Under the pieces are notes generated by a model that saw only the letters and a list, made by a program, of their open reading frames with translations, did no database searches and was not told where the DNA came from. A stretch of DNA of 64,000 nucleotides, taken from contig NZ_FMBW01000046.1 of the NCBI RefSeq assembly GCF_900091725.1, positions 1 through 64,000 on the forward strand. The letters run 5' to 3'. Position numbers and translations under genes: made by a program. The DNA comes from Streptomyces sp. DvalAA-43 (GTDB lineage: Bacteria; Actinomycetota; Actinomycetes; Streptomycetales; Streptomycetaceae). Of the stretch, positions 1 to 7,421 are shown piece after piece; position 1 is the first letter of the stretch, and each line of letters starts with the position of its first letter.

Positions 1-24
1 TCCACGCCGCCGAGGAGGCGTCCC

Positions 25-417
25 GTGTTCGCTGATCTCGCGTTCCTGCTCTACGTCGGCCATCTGATCGCCGACTACCTGCTGCAGACCGACCACCAGG
101 CCGAGCACAAGGCTCTGCCGGGCGTGGCCGGATGGCGGGCGAACTTCGCACACGCCGCCACACACGTCGTGATCTGCGCGACCCTGCTCGTCCTCGGTGC
201 GGCGGTGCTGGGCTGGTCGCTTCCGGCCCTGCCCGCCCTGGCCGCGCTCCTGTGGATCGGCGTCACGCACGCGGTGATCGACCGGCGTTGGCCCGTCGCC
301 GCCTGGATGCGCCTGGCCCGCCAGACCAAGTGGGCCGCCAGCGGCGGTGCCGCGCACGTCGACCAGACCGCCCACATCGCCGCGCTCGTCGTCGCGGCCC
401 TCTGCCTCTCCGCCTGA
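25..417 (+). CDS. DUF3307 family membrane protein of the element
   Basis: A 130-residue protein with about four hydrophobic segments (near residues 3-20, 45-65, 68-88 and 112-128). The early GHLIADYLLQ stretch, with its His-Asp-Gln spacing, and a later THAVID motif match the DUF3307 family. Function is not established; in mobile elements it may act at the membrane with the transfer machinery, which is inference. The GTG start is supported by GAGGAGG at 12-18. It sits 15 bases upstream of the next gene and shares its direction, so the two are probably cotranscribed with traB. Confidence 0.75.
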   Translation: MFADLAFLLYVGHLIADYLLQTDHQAEHKALPGVAGWRANFAHAATHVVICATLLVLGAAVLGWSLPALPALAALLWIGVTHAVIDRRWPVAAWMRLARQTKWAASGGAAHVDQTAHIAALVVAALCLSA

Positions 418-432
418 GAAGGAGCACTCACC

Positions 433-966
433 ATGGCATCTGCCCAGACCAACATTCCCCCGCAGGCCGGAGCGAATGGCTCGCAGGCCAAGACCAACTC
501 AACGAAGAACACGGCGTTCACCGGGTTCGCCCCGTCGTTCGGGTTGAACGTCAACGTGCAGACCAACCAGCCGCAGGCGCAGGGCGCCGGGGGTTCGAAC
601 GGGAACAGGGGAGGCGGCGGTTCGCACTTCGTTCTCGGTGACCCCGACTTCAACAGTGCTGAGGACGTACGGAACTACTGCAACCAGGTCCGGGCTCTGA
701 TGGCTCAGGTCGCGATCGAGCTGGCGATGGCGGGCAAGATTTTGGAGGCCCGCCTGGCCCAGGCGCAGACGCTGCCGGGCGACAACCCGGTCCAGGCCCG
801 GATGCGGGCGGGGAAGGTCGGCCGCAAGTTCAAGAAGGCGTCGGACGGTTCGATCGCCGCCGCCCGGTCGGCCATGGGTGCGTACGGCGCGTTCACCCGC
901 GAGTACGCCGACCTGATGCGTCCGCGTCCGCAGCGCCCCGCCTCCACCAACCCGTTCAAGTTCTGA
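433..966 (+). CDS. AICE transfer-associated hypothetical protein
   Basis: A 177-residue protein of unknown activity. The first 75 residues are Gly/Asn/Gln-rich and probably disordered, with a GNRGGGGS stretch. The part from about residue 75 is predicted alpha-helical, with an FNSAEDVRNYCNQVR segment. Proteins of this layout occur directly upstream of traB in other Streptomyces AICEs and are sometimes labelled TraA-like, but I cannot confirm that name here. The ATG start has AAGGAG at 419-424. It lies 14 bases before traB, so it is most likely a cotranscribed accessory of transfer. Confidence 0.7.
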   Translation: MASAQTNIPPQAGANGSQAKTNSTKNTAFTGFAPSFGLNVNVQTNQPQAQGAGGSNGNRGGGGSHFVLGDPDFNSAEDVRNYCNQVRALMAQVAIELAMAGKILEARLAQAQTLPGDNPVQARMRAGKVGRKFKKASDGSIAAARSAMGAYGAFTREYADLMRPRPQRPASTNPFKF

Positions 967-980
967 GAGGCGGTCGCGTC

Positions 981-2978
981 ATGAGCAGCAAGGACGTTGA
1001 GAAGCAGCAGGAAGACCGCCTCAACTCCGGGTCGGGCACCTCCGGGATGGGTGCCTGGCTGTGGCACCGGGCGAAGCCGTACACCCCGCCGTGGATCGTC
1101 ACCGGGGCCGTCGGCGTCGCGGGCGTCGGCGCCCACGAGCTGTGGGGCAACTCGCCCTGGCCGGGGGTTGGTCTGACGCTCGCCTCGGTCGGGCTGACGG
1201 CCGCGACCTGGTGGGCGGGTCAGTCCGCGGGGCAGCAGCGCCGCCTTCACTCCGCCATCACCGTGGCGGCCGGGTCGGGGTGGCTCACCTCCGCCACCCT
1301 GTCCGGGCCGTTCGCGGGCCCGCTCCCCGACCTGTTCCTGATGGGCGGTGCGACCCTCGCCCTGACCTGGAACGTCCGCCACGTCATGCGCTCGTCGAAC
1401 ACGGAGAACTCCGGGTCCGACGCGGACAAGGGCCTCCTGGAGAAGGTCGGTCTGGCCCGCACGAAGCTCAAGGACGTCAAGGTCGAGCCGAACCGGGTCA
1501 CCGTGCCGTACGAGCTGCCTGCCGGTGAGCTGACCAACGACGACGTGGCGAAGGCCATCCCGCGCATCGCGTCGGCGCTCGACGTGCCGACCACCGCGAT
1601 CCGTGTCCAGCACGACCCCGACAGCGCGCGGAAGGGCACGTTCGTGGTTGTTCCCGAGGACATGTTGAAGCAGCCGACCATCTGGCCCGGCCCGTTCGCT
1701 CCCGCCGAGTCCATCGCCGTGCCGCTGCGGCTGGGCGTCTACGACGACGGGTCCGACCTGGTGCTGCCGCTGCTGGACGCGATCCACCTGTTGGTCATGG
1801 GGATGACCGGCTCCGGGAAGACCGAGGGCGCGCTCGACATCCTGCTGGAGGTCCTGACCCGCTCCGACGTGGCGGTGTGGCTCGCCGACGCGGCCAAGGC
1901 GGGGCAGGACTTCCAGCCGCTGCTGCCCGCGATCGACTGGGCCGCCCTGGACACTGCGTCGGCCGGAGCGATGGTGGCCGCCGTCCAGGCCGTCATTCCC
2001 GCCCGCACCGCGTGGCTGCGCGACCACGGCTACCGGGCCTGGGAGCCCGCGGCTGCGCGGGAGCAGACCAACTCCGCGCACTCCTGCGCGTCGTCCGGTG
2101 CCTGCGGGTGCCCCGGACTCCAGTACCTGCTCGCCTGGTTCGAGGAAGCGGCCAAGCTCCTGCGTGAGCTGGGCGACGACGTGTTCACTGGCATCGCCCA
2201 GGAAGCCCGGTCCGCCGGTGTCTCGTTGGTCGTCTCGATGCAGCGGGCCTCCGGCTACCAGCTCTCCACTGACACCCGCGCGTCCCTCCCGGCCGCCATG
2301 TGCTTTGGGGTCAAGGGCGACGACGCCGCGTTTGCCCTCCCTGAGGAGGTCCTGGACGCGGGCGCCAACCCGGCCGCGTGGGGCAACAAGCGCAAGGGGT
2401 ACGTGTACCTGGTCTCCGCCGGGGTCGACGAAGACCTGTACGCCAACCCCGCCCGGACGTTCTGGACCGGTCCCCCGGCCGAGGGCACCTACGAGCGGAT
2501 GGCCCGGTACGTGGTCGAGCAGTTCGCGGCCGTGCGCCCCGAGCTGGACTTGGTCACGGCGGCCGCCGCCGAGAAGGTCGCGGGCCAGCTGTTCACCGCC
2601 CGCGCCGCCCGCGCGGCCGGCGCCCCGGCAGCCCCGGCCCAGCAGGAGGCCGCCAAGCCCACCCTCGTCGACAACGAGGACGCCGACCTGGACGTGTCGG
2701 CCGAGCTCCCCCCGGCCGAGGCCAACGTGCAGATCCCGGCCGGGAAGAAGCCGTCGACGGAGGAGGCCCGCGAGCTCCTGGACGAGATGGTGCGGATGCT
2801 CGCCTCGGTCGGCCCCGGCACCGTCGCCGTCCACCAGCTCAACCCGTACCTGGAGCAGATCGGCCGCGACCGCTCCTGGGTGTCCAAGGAGATGAAGCGG
2901 CTGTCCGAGGAGGGCCGCCTCGCGGCGACCGGCGAGGCGGGCGTCTACCGCCTCATCCCGGCCCTCGCCGGGGTCTGA
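981..2978 (+). CDS. traB: TraB-type FtsK/SpoIIIE DNA translocase (conjugal transfer)
   Basis: This 665-residue protein fits the Streptomyces TraB family, which moves double-stranded DNA between cells with a hexameric FtsK-like motor. The N-terminal 130 residues contain several hydrophobic segments that would anchor it in the membrane. The Walker A motif GMTGSGKT is at residues 274-281, and a Walker B-like LLAWFEEA segment follows at about 380. The last 55 residues look like a winged-helix domain (VAVHQLNPYLEQ then WVSKEMKRLSEEGRL), the part that in characterised TraB proteins reads 8-bp recognition repeats. An iterated octamer array lies 165 bases downstream (3145-3291). The ATG start follows GAGAGG at 965-970. 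Confidence 0.9.
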   Translation: MSSKDVEKQQEDRLNSGSGTSGMGAWLWHRAKPYTPPWIVTGAVGVAGVGAHELWGNSPWPGVGLTLASVGLTAATWWAGQSAGQQRRLHSAITVAAGSGWLTSATLSGPFAGPLPDLFLMGGATLALTWNVRHVMRSSNTENSGSDADKGLLEKVGLARTKLKDVKVEPNRVTVPYELPAGELTNDDVAKAIPRIASALDVPTTAIRVQHDPDSARKGTFVVVPEDMLKQPTIWPGPFAPAESIAVPLRLGVYDDGSDLVLPLLDAIHLLVMGMTGSGKTEGALDILLEVLTRSDVAVWLADAAKAGQDFQPLLPAIDWAALDTASAGAMVAAVQAVIPARTAWLRDHGYRAWEPAAAREQTNSAHSCASSGACGCPGLQYLLAWFEEAAKLLRELGDDVFTGIAQEARSAGVSLVVSMQRASGYQLSTDTRASLPAAMCFGVKGDDAAFALPEEVLDAGANPAAWGNKRKGYVYLVSAGVDEDLYANPARTFWTGPPAEGTYERMARYVVEQFAAVRPELDLVTAAAAEKVAGQLFTARAARAAGAPAAPAQQEAAKPTLVDNEDADLDVSAELPPAEANVQIPAGKKPSTEEARELLDEMVRMLASVGPGTVAVHQLNPYLEQIGRDRSWVSKEMKRLSEEGRLAATGEAGVYRLIPALAGV

Positions 2979-3022
2979 CCGGCCCCGCCCCACCACCCTG
3001 ACCACACCCGGAAGGACACCTC

Positions 3023-3139
3023 ATGGACGCGATCGACCACGAGTGGGAAGAGCTCGACCTCAAGCAGATGATCGACGACTACGAGGAGATGGACCAGGCG
3101 GAATACGCCGAGTTCATGGGCGATTTGCTCGACGACTGA
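3023..3139 (+). CDS. Very small acidic protein (38 aa) downstream of traB
   Basis: A 38-codon reading frame with a good ribosome site (GGAAGGA at 3010-3016, spacing about 6) begins 44 bases after traB. The product is strongly acidic, with about fifteen Asp/Glu and only two basic residues, and ends in GDLLDD. No family is recognised. The ribosome site, operon position and strongly biased composition favour a real gene. It could be a regulatory microprotein or an acidic partner of a DNA-binding protein, but nothing in the sequence shows which. Confidence 0.5.
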   Translation: MDAIDHEWEELDLKQMIDDYEEMDQAEYAEFMGDLLDD

Positions 3140-3144
3140 CGGCG

Positions 3145-3291
3145 CCGCACAGCCGCACACCCCCGCACAGCCGCACAGCGCGAATTCCCACGTCACACGG
3201 CGTGTGAATTGGCCTGCACGCCCGCCTGCACAGCGGCTGCACACCCTTCCGCACAGGGCCGCCCCCACCCCGCGGGGGGCGGCCCGCACAC
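3145..3291. repeat. Eight GCACA-centred octamers; candidate clt transfer locus
   Basis: Eight copies of an octamer of the form C(C/T)GCACA(G/C) start at 3145, 3153, 3163, 3171, 3226, 3237, 3249 and 3284. The first four are nearly back to back. A perfect 15-base palindrome (TCACACGGCGTGTGA, 3193-3207) lies in the middle, and an 11-bp-stem hairpin (3256-3266 with 3275-3285) lies at the right end. In other Streptomyces elements TraB binds 8-bp direct repeats in the clt locus, often near traB. The position and unit size fit that role, but the assignment is inference. Confidence 0.5.
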
Positions 3292-3308
3292 CCCCGCGAA
3301 GGCACCCC

Positions 3309-3806
3309 ATGGACACTCCCCGGCCCCGCCAGATCCCCTCCCCTCGCCCCCCGATGACCGACTCCGAAGCAGCCGCCGAAGCAGCACGGATCATCACCGA
3401 CGCCTACGCCCCCACCGCCCACCGCGACACCACCCCGCTCCCCGCGTACGGGCCGACACCCCCGGTCGCCCAGCCCGGCCGGCCGCCCATGTCCCAACGC
3501 GCCACGGACGCCAGCGCCCTGATGCTCTCCGGCAGCGTTGCCGCGCTCTCCGTCGGCGGCGCCACCAGCCTCGTGCTCTACACCCTCGGCCAGGTCGACC
3601 CGGTCACCCTCGCCACGGGCGCGGCCGGACCCGTCGCCCTGGTCCTCGCCGCCGGATCCCTCCTGCGCTCCCTCGGCCGCGCCAAAGCCGACGCGCACAC
3701 CGAGCACCACCACCACTACACCGGCCCCGTCACCCAGGACCACCACACCACCCACACCACCACCCTCGGCATGTGGGCCAAAACCACCAACCAGGAGCCC
3801 ACGTGA
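3309..3806 (+). CDS. Small membrane protein with His-rich tail; possible spread (Spd) protein
   Basis: A 165-residue protein. A Pro-rich, probably cytoplasmic N-terminal third is followed by two hydrophobic segments at about residues 65-88 and 95-118. The C-terminal tail is rich in His and Thr (HTEHHHHYTG and repeated HTT). Small multi-gene sets of membrane proteins downstream of traB are known as spread (Spd) proteins in Streptomyces plasmids, and this could be one; I do not see a specific family signature. The ATG at 3309 is chosen because a GAAGG lies at 3298-3302; a second ATG at 3354 lacks a clear site. It overlaps the next gene by four bases. Confidence 0.65.
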   Translation: MDTPRPRQIPSPRPPMTDSEAAAEAARIITDAYAPTAHRDTTPLPAYGPTPPVAQPGRPPMSQRATDASALMLSGSVAALSVGGATSLVLYTLGQVDPVTLATGAAGPVALVLAAGSLLRSLGRAKADAHTEHHHHYTGPVTQDHHTTHTTTLGMWAKTTNQEPT

Positions 3807-4261
3807 GCTACGAGCGCGACCTCAAGCAGTCGATCGCCCTCGGCACGGCGTGGCCGTGCCACTGCGGAGACTCCAACCCGCCCAGCTACGACACGTGCCA
3901 CACCTGCCAGACCCCCTCGTGGGACTGCGCATGCCGAGCCGTGAACTGCGGCCGGTCCAGCGTCTGCCGCCGCTGCGACAAGGCCCGTGGCGAGGACATC
4001 ACCGGCACCTTCTACGGCATCCACGTCCTCACTTTCGAGGACGGCGACGCGGCCCTCACCCACGACCGCCGCCACGCCATCGCCGCCCTGGGTGCCTTCC
4101 ACCGCACCGAATGCGGCGAACGCCTCGCCGACGTCATCAATCTCGGCGCGGGCCTGTCGACGGGCTGGGTCCGGTACGACCCACGCCCCGACGGCACCTG
4201 GGTCATCCCCACCACCGCCGACCACCCCGCAGCACGACCCGCCACCTGGCTCATCCCCTGA
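3803..4261 (+). CDS. Cysteine-rich zinc-ribbon-like AICE protein
   Basis: A 152-residue protein starting with GTG inside the stop region of the previous gene (GTGA overlap), so translation is probably coupled. Residues 18-55 carry many cysteines arranged as CHCG, CHTC, CAC and CRRC, which suggests one or two zinc ribbons. The C-terminal half has no recognised domain but contains ordered segments (YGIHVLTFEDGD, VRYDPRPDGTW). A nucleic-acid or protein-binding accessory of transfer or replication is plausible. No known family is assigned. Confidence 0.7.
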   Translation: MSYERDLKQSIALGTAWPCHCGDSNPPSYDTCHTCQTPSWDCACRAVNCGRSSVCRRCDKARGEDITGTFYGIHVLTFEDGDAALTHDRRHAIAALGAFHRTECGERLADVINLGAGLSTGWVRYDPRPDGTWVIPTTADHPAARPATWLIP

Positions 4262-4276
4262 CCGGAAGGAACCCCT

Positions 4277-4453
4277 ATGACCTACCGCCCCGACATGAAC
4301 GCCATCGAGCTCGACGAAGCCGACGGTCACCCGCGCCAGGCCGACACCCCTGCCCCGTGCACCTGCGACGACGAGAACACCCTCGTGACCGTCGACATGG
4401 GGCCCGAGGACGGTGGCGTCGTCGACATGTGCGTCGGCTGCTACGACGCCTGA
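4277..4453 (+). CDS. Small protein with paired cysteines (58 aa)
   Basis: A 58-residue frame with a strong ribosome site (GGAAGGA at 4264-4270) starting 15 bases after the previous gene. It has one CTC pair near residue 28 and a CVGC pair near residue 52, so it may bind a metal. The remainder is acidic. No family is recognised. It is the last gene before a strong hairpin, which closes this transfer-side operon. Confidence 0.6.
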   Translation: MTYRPDMNAIELDEADGHPRQADTPAPCTCDDENTLVTVDMGPEDGGVVDMCVGCYDA

Positions 4454-4466
4454 CCCACGCACAACC

Positions 4467-4506
4467 GAGGGCGACCCCCAATCCACCAAGACACAGGGTC
4501 GCCCTC
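4467..4506 (+). terminator. Hairpin terminator after the transfer-side genes
   Basis: A perfect 10-bp inverted repeat (GAGGGCGACC at 4467-4476 and its complement at 4497-4506) with a 20-base loop follows the small Cys gene by 13 bases. There is no T tract, as is usual in Streptomyces. It separates the transfer-side block from the replication block. Confidence 0.55.
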
Positions 4507-4538
4507 GTCCACCCAACTCAACAGTGGAGGCCTCCAGC

Positions 4539-5441
4539 ATGCCGCATGACCGCAAGAGGGCGCTGCTGAACGCAGCGCTCGGCGCCGCCGCCTACGGATG
4601 GCGCGTCTTCCCGCTCCGCCCCGGCACCAAGCGCCCCGCCCTCCACGGCGAGACCACCTGCCCCGGCACCGGAGCCTGCGCGAACGGTCACGCGAAGTGG
4701 GAGGACCGGGCCACCATCAACCCCGCCCGCATCCGGGCCGCGTGGTCCACCGGCCTGTTCAACGTCGGTTTGGCGACAGGCCCATCGGGGCTGGTCGTCG
4801 TCGACCTGGACATGCCCAAGCCCACAGACCCGAAAGGAACGCCTGACGGCGCCACTTCCTTGGAGGCGCTCTGCGAGCGCGCCGGGCAGGCCGTCCCCAC
4901 CACCTACCGGGTGCGGACCGCAAGCGGCGGACACCACCTGTACTTCACCGCCCCGGACCGGATCCGACTGCCGAGCAGCAAAGGCAAGCTCGCATCGAAG
5001 ATCGACACACGCGCCTGGGGCGGATACGTCGTCGCCCCCGGCAGCACCGTCAACGGCCACGGCTACGAAGTCATCGACCCCGCACCCGTCGCCGCCCTGC
5101 CCTCTTGGCTGCTGGACGCGCTCAAACCCGCAGAGTGCCCCGCTGAGCCCCTGCGTCTGTCAGTGCCGAAGCGGGGCAACCGGGCCGCCGAGACCGCACT
5201 GGAGCGGGAAACCGCCCTCGTGGCAGGCACTTCGGAGGGGGGCCGCGAGGCCCAGCTCTTCGAGAGCGCCCGGAAAGTGGCCCGCTTCGTCGGATGGGGC
5301 GACCTCACCCGGTACGAGGTCGAAGAGGCATTTCAGAGGGCGGGGGAAGCGGCCGGACTCCCGGCGTCCCAGTGCCGCTCGACTCTGCGCAGCGTCATGA
5401 CCTGGTCCCTGGCCAACTGCCGGCCGAGGGAGACCGTGTGA
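4539..5441 (+). CDS. Bifunctional DNA primase/polymerase (prim-pol domain)
   Basis: A 300-residue archaeo-eukaryotic-type primase-polymerase. Characteristic motifs are visible: the metal-binding DLD at residues 89-91 after VVV, the GGHHLYF motif at 130-136, and KIDTRAWGGYVVAPGS at about 154-169. Enzymes of this kind prime and extend DNA during replication of plasmids and AICEs. A separate ATPase that could unwind DNA is encoded two genes downstream. The ATG at 4539 has GTGGAGG at 4524-4530. Its stop overlaps the next start, so the three replication genes are probably translated together. Confidence 0.88.
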   Translation: MPHDRKRALLNAALGAAAYGWRVFPLRPGTKRPALHGETTCPGTGACANGHAKWEDRATINPARIRAAWSTGLFNVGLATGPSGLVVVDLDMPKPTDPKGTPDGATSLEALCERAGQAVPTTYRVRTASGGHHLYFTAPDRIRLPSSKGKLASKIDTRAWGGYVVAPGSTVNGHGYEVIDPAPVAALPSWLLDALKPAECPAEPLRLSVPKRGNRAAETALERETALVAGTSEGGREAQLFESARKVARFVGWGDLTRYEVEEAFQRAGEAAGLPASQCRSTLRSVMTWSLANCRPRETV

Positions 5442-5788
5442 GCCCCCTGCCGCCCCTCCCTCTGAAATGCCGCTCCTTCACCCCTGCCAGCCCTGGCATC
5501 GCCGAACCGGCCCCGGCCAGTTGCGGCGGTGGTGCGGCGAAGGGCGTCGCCGAAGGCGTCCCTACTGCTGTTCGCCCTGACCGGCAGACCGGGGATGGGC
5601 GGTACCCGATCGCCTGGCTCACCATCACCACGCCCCGCGGCGCCACGCCCACCGCGACGAGCATCTGCGAGTGCGGACGCGACCTCTTTGCCGCAGGTCA
5701 CCGCCGTGTCCCCGCTCTGATCGAGGATCACGCACGCCACCGCGACATTTGCCCGCTGCGCACCACCGAGGAAAGGATCGCCTCATGA
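5438..5788 (+). CDS. Small Cys/His protein of the replication module
   Basis: A 116-residue protein starting at a GTG that overlaps the prim-pol stop (GTGTGA). The N-terminal half is Pro/Ala-rich. The C-terminal part contains CECGRDLF, a helix with HARHRD and then ICPL, a Cys-Cys-His-Cys spacing like a small zinc finger. It lies between primase and helicase-like ATPase with overlaps on both sides, which points to a role in the same replication complex. I recognise the layout from other AICEs but no function is known. Confidence 0.7.
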   Translation: MSPLPPLPLKCRSFTPASPGIAEPAPASCGGGAAKGVAEGVPTAVRPDRQTGDGRYPIAWLTITTPRGATPTATSICECGRDLFAAGHRRVPALIEDHARHRDICPLRTTEERIAS

Positions 5789-6960
5789 CCGCGACACCGC
5801 CCACCCCGCCCATCGACGGTGCCGCGCTGCTGGCCGAAGTCGAGTCGTTCCACCGCAGGTTCAACGTCTTCCCGACCGAGGCCGCCTACGTGGCAGTGGC
5901 CTTGTGGGACGCGCACGCGCACCTGCTGGACGCCTTCGACTCCACCCCGCGGTTGGCGTTCCTCTCCCCCGAGCCCGGCTCCGGCAAGTCCCGAGCGCTG
6001 GAGATCGTGGAAACCCTCGTTCCTCAGCCGATGGTCGCGGTCAACGCGTCCGCTGCGGCGCTCTTCCGGGCGGTGTCGGCCAGTGAGGGACGGCCCACAA
6101 TCCTCTTCGACGAGATCGACACCGTTTTCGGTCCCAAGGCCGGGGACAACGAGGAGCTGCGTGGTTTCCTGAACGCCGGTCACCGACGCACCGGAGTCAC
6201 CTACCGATGCGTCGGGGACGGCGGCAACCAGACCGTCCAGGCATTCCCCTCCTACACGGCGGTGGCCGTCGCCGGACTCGGCTCGCTGCCCGACACGATC
6301 CTGACCCGCTCCGTCATCATCCGCATGCGCCGCAGGGCCCGGAACGAGAAGGTCGAGCCCTACCGCGCCCGCATCCACGAGAAGGAAGGCCACGCACTGC
6401 GAGACCAAATCGCGGCCTGGGCAGAGCAGGCCCGTGATGTCGTGATGGGTGCCTGGCCCGACATGCCCGAAGGCGTCACCGACCGGCCCGCCGACGTGTG
6501 GGAGCCCCTGCTCGCCATCGCGGACGCAGCCGGTGGCGACTGGCCCAAGAGGGCCCGCGATGCCTGCGCGAAGCTGGTGAAGGCATCCCAGGCCGACGAC
6601 AAAGGAAGCCTCGGAATCCGCCTGCTCACCGACCTCCGCGACCACGTTATGGTCGGCATCGACCGGCTCCCGACCATCGCCATCGTCGACCGGCTGAACG
6701 CCCTCGACGACGCCCCGTGGGCCGATCTGCAGGGCAAGCCGCTCGATTCCCGGCGGCTGTCCCGCATGCTCCATGACTACGTCACCGCGGACAACGAGCC
6801 CATCTCCTCCCGCAACATCCGCACCTCCGGCGGGGTCCTCAAGGGCTACTACTCCGCAGACCTCCACGACGCGTGGCAGCGGTACTGCCCGCCCCCCGCC
6901 GTACAGCCGCTACAAGCGCTTCAGCCGCTACAGCCCAGCTCAGAGGCCATCCCCGCGTAG
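5785..6960 (+). CDS. DUF3631 helicase-like ATPase (replication)
   Basis: A 391-residue P-loop ATPase. Walker A is EPGSGKS at residues 63-69 and Walker B is TILFDEID at about 105-112, followed by a stretch ending in RSVIIRMRRR typical of sensor/Arg-finger regions. The C-terminal half fits the DUF3631 domain found in prophage and AICE replication proteins. It probably unwinds or remodels the origin for the prim-pol protein. The start ATGA overlaps the previous stop. Its last codons run into the CCGCTACA repeat array, two copies of which lie inside the gene at 6907 and 6925. Confidence 0.85.
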   Translation: MTATPPTPPIDGAALLAEVESFHRRFNVFPTEAAYVAVALWDAHAHLLDAFDSTPRLAFLSPEPGSGKSRALEIVETLVPQPMVAVNASAAALFRAVSASEGRPTILFDEIDTVFGPKAGDNEELRGFLNAGHRRTGVTYRCVGDGGNQTVQAFPSYTAVAVAGLGSLPDTILTRSVIIRMRRRARNEKVEPYRARIHEKEGHALRDQIAAWAEQARDVVMGAWPDMPEGVTDRPADVWEPLLAIADAAGGDWPKRARDACAKLVKASQADDKGSLGIRLLTDLRDHVMVGIDRLPTIAIVDRLNALDDAPWADLQGKPLDSRRLSRMLHDYVTADNEPISSRNIRTSGGVLKGYYSADLHDAWQRYCPPPAVQPLQALQPLQPSSEAIPA

Positions 6961-7119
6961 CGGACCCACCCCGATGTAGCGGCTACAACATCCGCGCCAC
7001 CGCTACCGGCTGCACTTCCGCCGGGCGGCCCAGCAGCGGTCGTAGCCGCTACATCCGCACGACCCGCTACAGAAAACATGCCGCTGACCTGCGATGTAGC
7101 GGTGAAGCGGATGTAGCGG
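6907..7119. repeat. CCGCTACA iterons; candidate origin or Xis/Rep control site
   Basis: Seven perfect copies of the 8-mer CCGCTACA or its complement occur at 6907, 6925, 6975 (reverse), 7046, 7064, 7095 (reverse) and 7112 (reverse). Three neighbouring pairs are spaced 18, 18 and 17 bases, close to whole helical turns. One copy forms the near-palindrome TGTAGCGGCTACA at 6975-6987. The array fills most of the gap between the ATPase and xis. Iterons beside a replication gene usually mark an origin; binding by the excisionase or a repressor is the main alternative. Confidence 0.65.
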
Positions 7120-7136
7120 ACCCCACAGAGGGGTCC
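7118..7136. promoter_or_regulatory. Inverted repeat upstream of xis
   Basis: A perfect 7-bp inverted repeat (GGACCCC and its complement, 5-base loop) abuts the last CCGCTACA copy and lies 31 bases before the xis start. It could be a terminator for the replication genes or an operator for xis-int. Confidence 0.35.
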
Positions 7137-7166
7137 GACGGAACGTTCTCGAAGAGGAGTCGCACC

Positions 7167-7355
7167 ATGGCCCGCCCCCAGATGCTCAAGCTCCCCGAAG
7201 TCCTCGCCGAACTAGGCATGAGCCGCGCCGCCTTCTACCGCATGCGCGCCCGCGCCCAGGGCCCCCGTCTTATCAAGCTCCCGAACGGCCAGATCCGCGT
7301 TCGCCGCTCAGACCTGGACGCGTGGTGGGCGGGGTGCGAAGAGTCCGCCGCCTGA
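7167..7355 (+). CDS. xis: Excisionase / MerR-like helix-turn-helix protein
   Basis: A 62-residue protein that is essentially one winged helix-turn-helix: LKLPEVLAELGMSRAAFYRMRARAQ (residues about 6-30, in two parts) followed by IRVRRSDLDAWW. This is the AlpA/MerR-like fold used by excisionases of actinobacterial elements. It would direct the integrase toward excision and may autoregulate. It sits 66 bases before the integrase gene with a hairpin between. The ATG is supported by GAAGAGGA at 7151-7158. Confidence 0.85.
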   Translation: MARPQMLKLPEVLAELGMSRAAFYRMRARAQGPRLIKLPNGQIRVRRSDLDAWWAGCEESAA

Positions 7356-7378
7356 CCTCCACCTAACGCGCCAACCAC

Positions 7379-7407
7379 CGAGGGCCCGCCACTCCGGCGG
7401 GTCCTCG
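7379..7407 (+). terminator. Hairpin between xis and int
   Basis: Arms of 12 bases (7379-7390 and 7396-7407) pair with one G-T wobble around a 5-base loop. It could attenuate read-through from xis into int and so set their ratio. Confidence 0.5.
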
Positions 7408-7421
7408 CCTTATGGAGAACC

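Noticed and set aside
705..3005. Very long open frame on the minus strand opposite traB
   Set aside because: It mirrors the codon structure of traB, has biased composition (Gly/Arg/Val-rich), no ribosome site and no domain; high GC content keeps antisense frames open.
3204..3308. N-terminal extension of the His-tailed membrane protein
   Set aside because: It would be coded by the octamer repeat array, lacks a ribosome site and has only Pro/Arg-rich sequence; the ATG at 3309 fits better.
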